The position numbers and the translations under genes are program-made. From Verrucomicrobiota bacterium (GTDB lineage Bacteria; Verrucomicrobiota; Kiritimatiellia; JAAZAB01): 12,366 nt of DNA. Where the stretch lies: contig JAHIMN010000209.1 of the NCBI GenBank assembly GCA_018896395.1, positions 1 through 12,366 on the forward strand, read 5' to 3'. Positions within the stretch are counted from its first letter, which is position 1; every line of letters begins with the position of its first letter. Below, piece by piece: positions 12,366 to 12,366 of this stretch. The notes beneath the pieces were generated by a model that did no database searches, had not been told where the DNA came from, and saw nothing but the letters and a program-made list of their open reading frames with translations.

Positions 12366-12366
12366 G

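Overview
The window looks like a chromosomal surface-polysaccharide locus from an uncultured or little-studied Gram-negative bacterium. By eye the coding DNA is moderately GC-rich. The secreted RCC1/FG-GAP protein, the CHASE2-type cyclase, the short RmlA and the degenerate 7-bp-periodic intergenic DNA would fit the PVC superphylum (for example Kiritimatiellota, Lentisphaerota or Omnitrophota). That placement is an impression from gene style, not a proven assignment.

Layout. The plus strand carries a block from the left edge to 3364: the tail of a probable antitoxin, a ParE/RelE-type toxin (30-365), a family 2 glycosyltransferase (402-1382), a GT-B family 4 type glycosyltransferase (1473-2531) and a SAM-dependent methyltransferase (2528-3364) whose ATGA overlap shows coupling to the gene before it. 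The rest of the window is on the minus strand and converges on this block at about 3365-3417. Read in the direction of transcription from the right edge, it holds the end of an unidentified gene (12365-12228) coupled by a TAATG overlap to a CHASE2-adenylate cyclase (12228-10099). Next come a promoter-like region with a perfect inverted repeat, an extended SDR epimerase/dehydratase (9973-8882), a five-helix membrane protein (8833-8267), a two-helix membrane protein (8264-7968) and rfbC (7929-7378). A 241-bp gap with a REP doublet and 7-bp-periodic tracts follows, then rfbA (7136-6408) and rfbD (6375-5530). After an AT-rich spacer (5263-5529) comes a secreted two-propeller protein (5262-3418).

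How it fits together. RmlA, RmlC and RmlD make three of the four steps from glucose-1-phosphate to dTDP-L-rhamnose. RmlB is not in the window, and the neighbouring SDR does not look like a substitute for it. The two glycosyltransferases and the methyltransferase probably build or cap a rhamnose-containing, perhaps methylated, glycan. The SDR and two membrane proteins upstream of rfbC form a compact unit I cannot assign, which could act on a lipid or membrane-linked sugar. The cyclase would convert an extracytoplasmic signal into cAMP.

Less ordinary points are the REP doublet with a compensatory base-pair swap, the related 7-bp-periodic tracts in both operons (which place TGA in all three sense frames), the unassigned SDR/membrane cassette, and the seven-repeat RCC1 array fused to FG-GAP repeats. 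I saw no tRNA, rRNA, CRISPR array, transposase or riboswitch.
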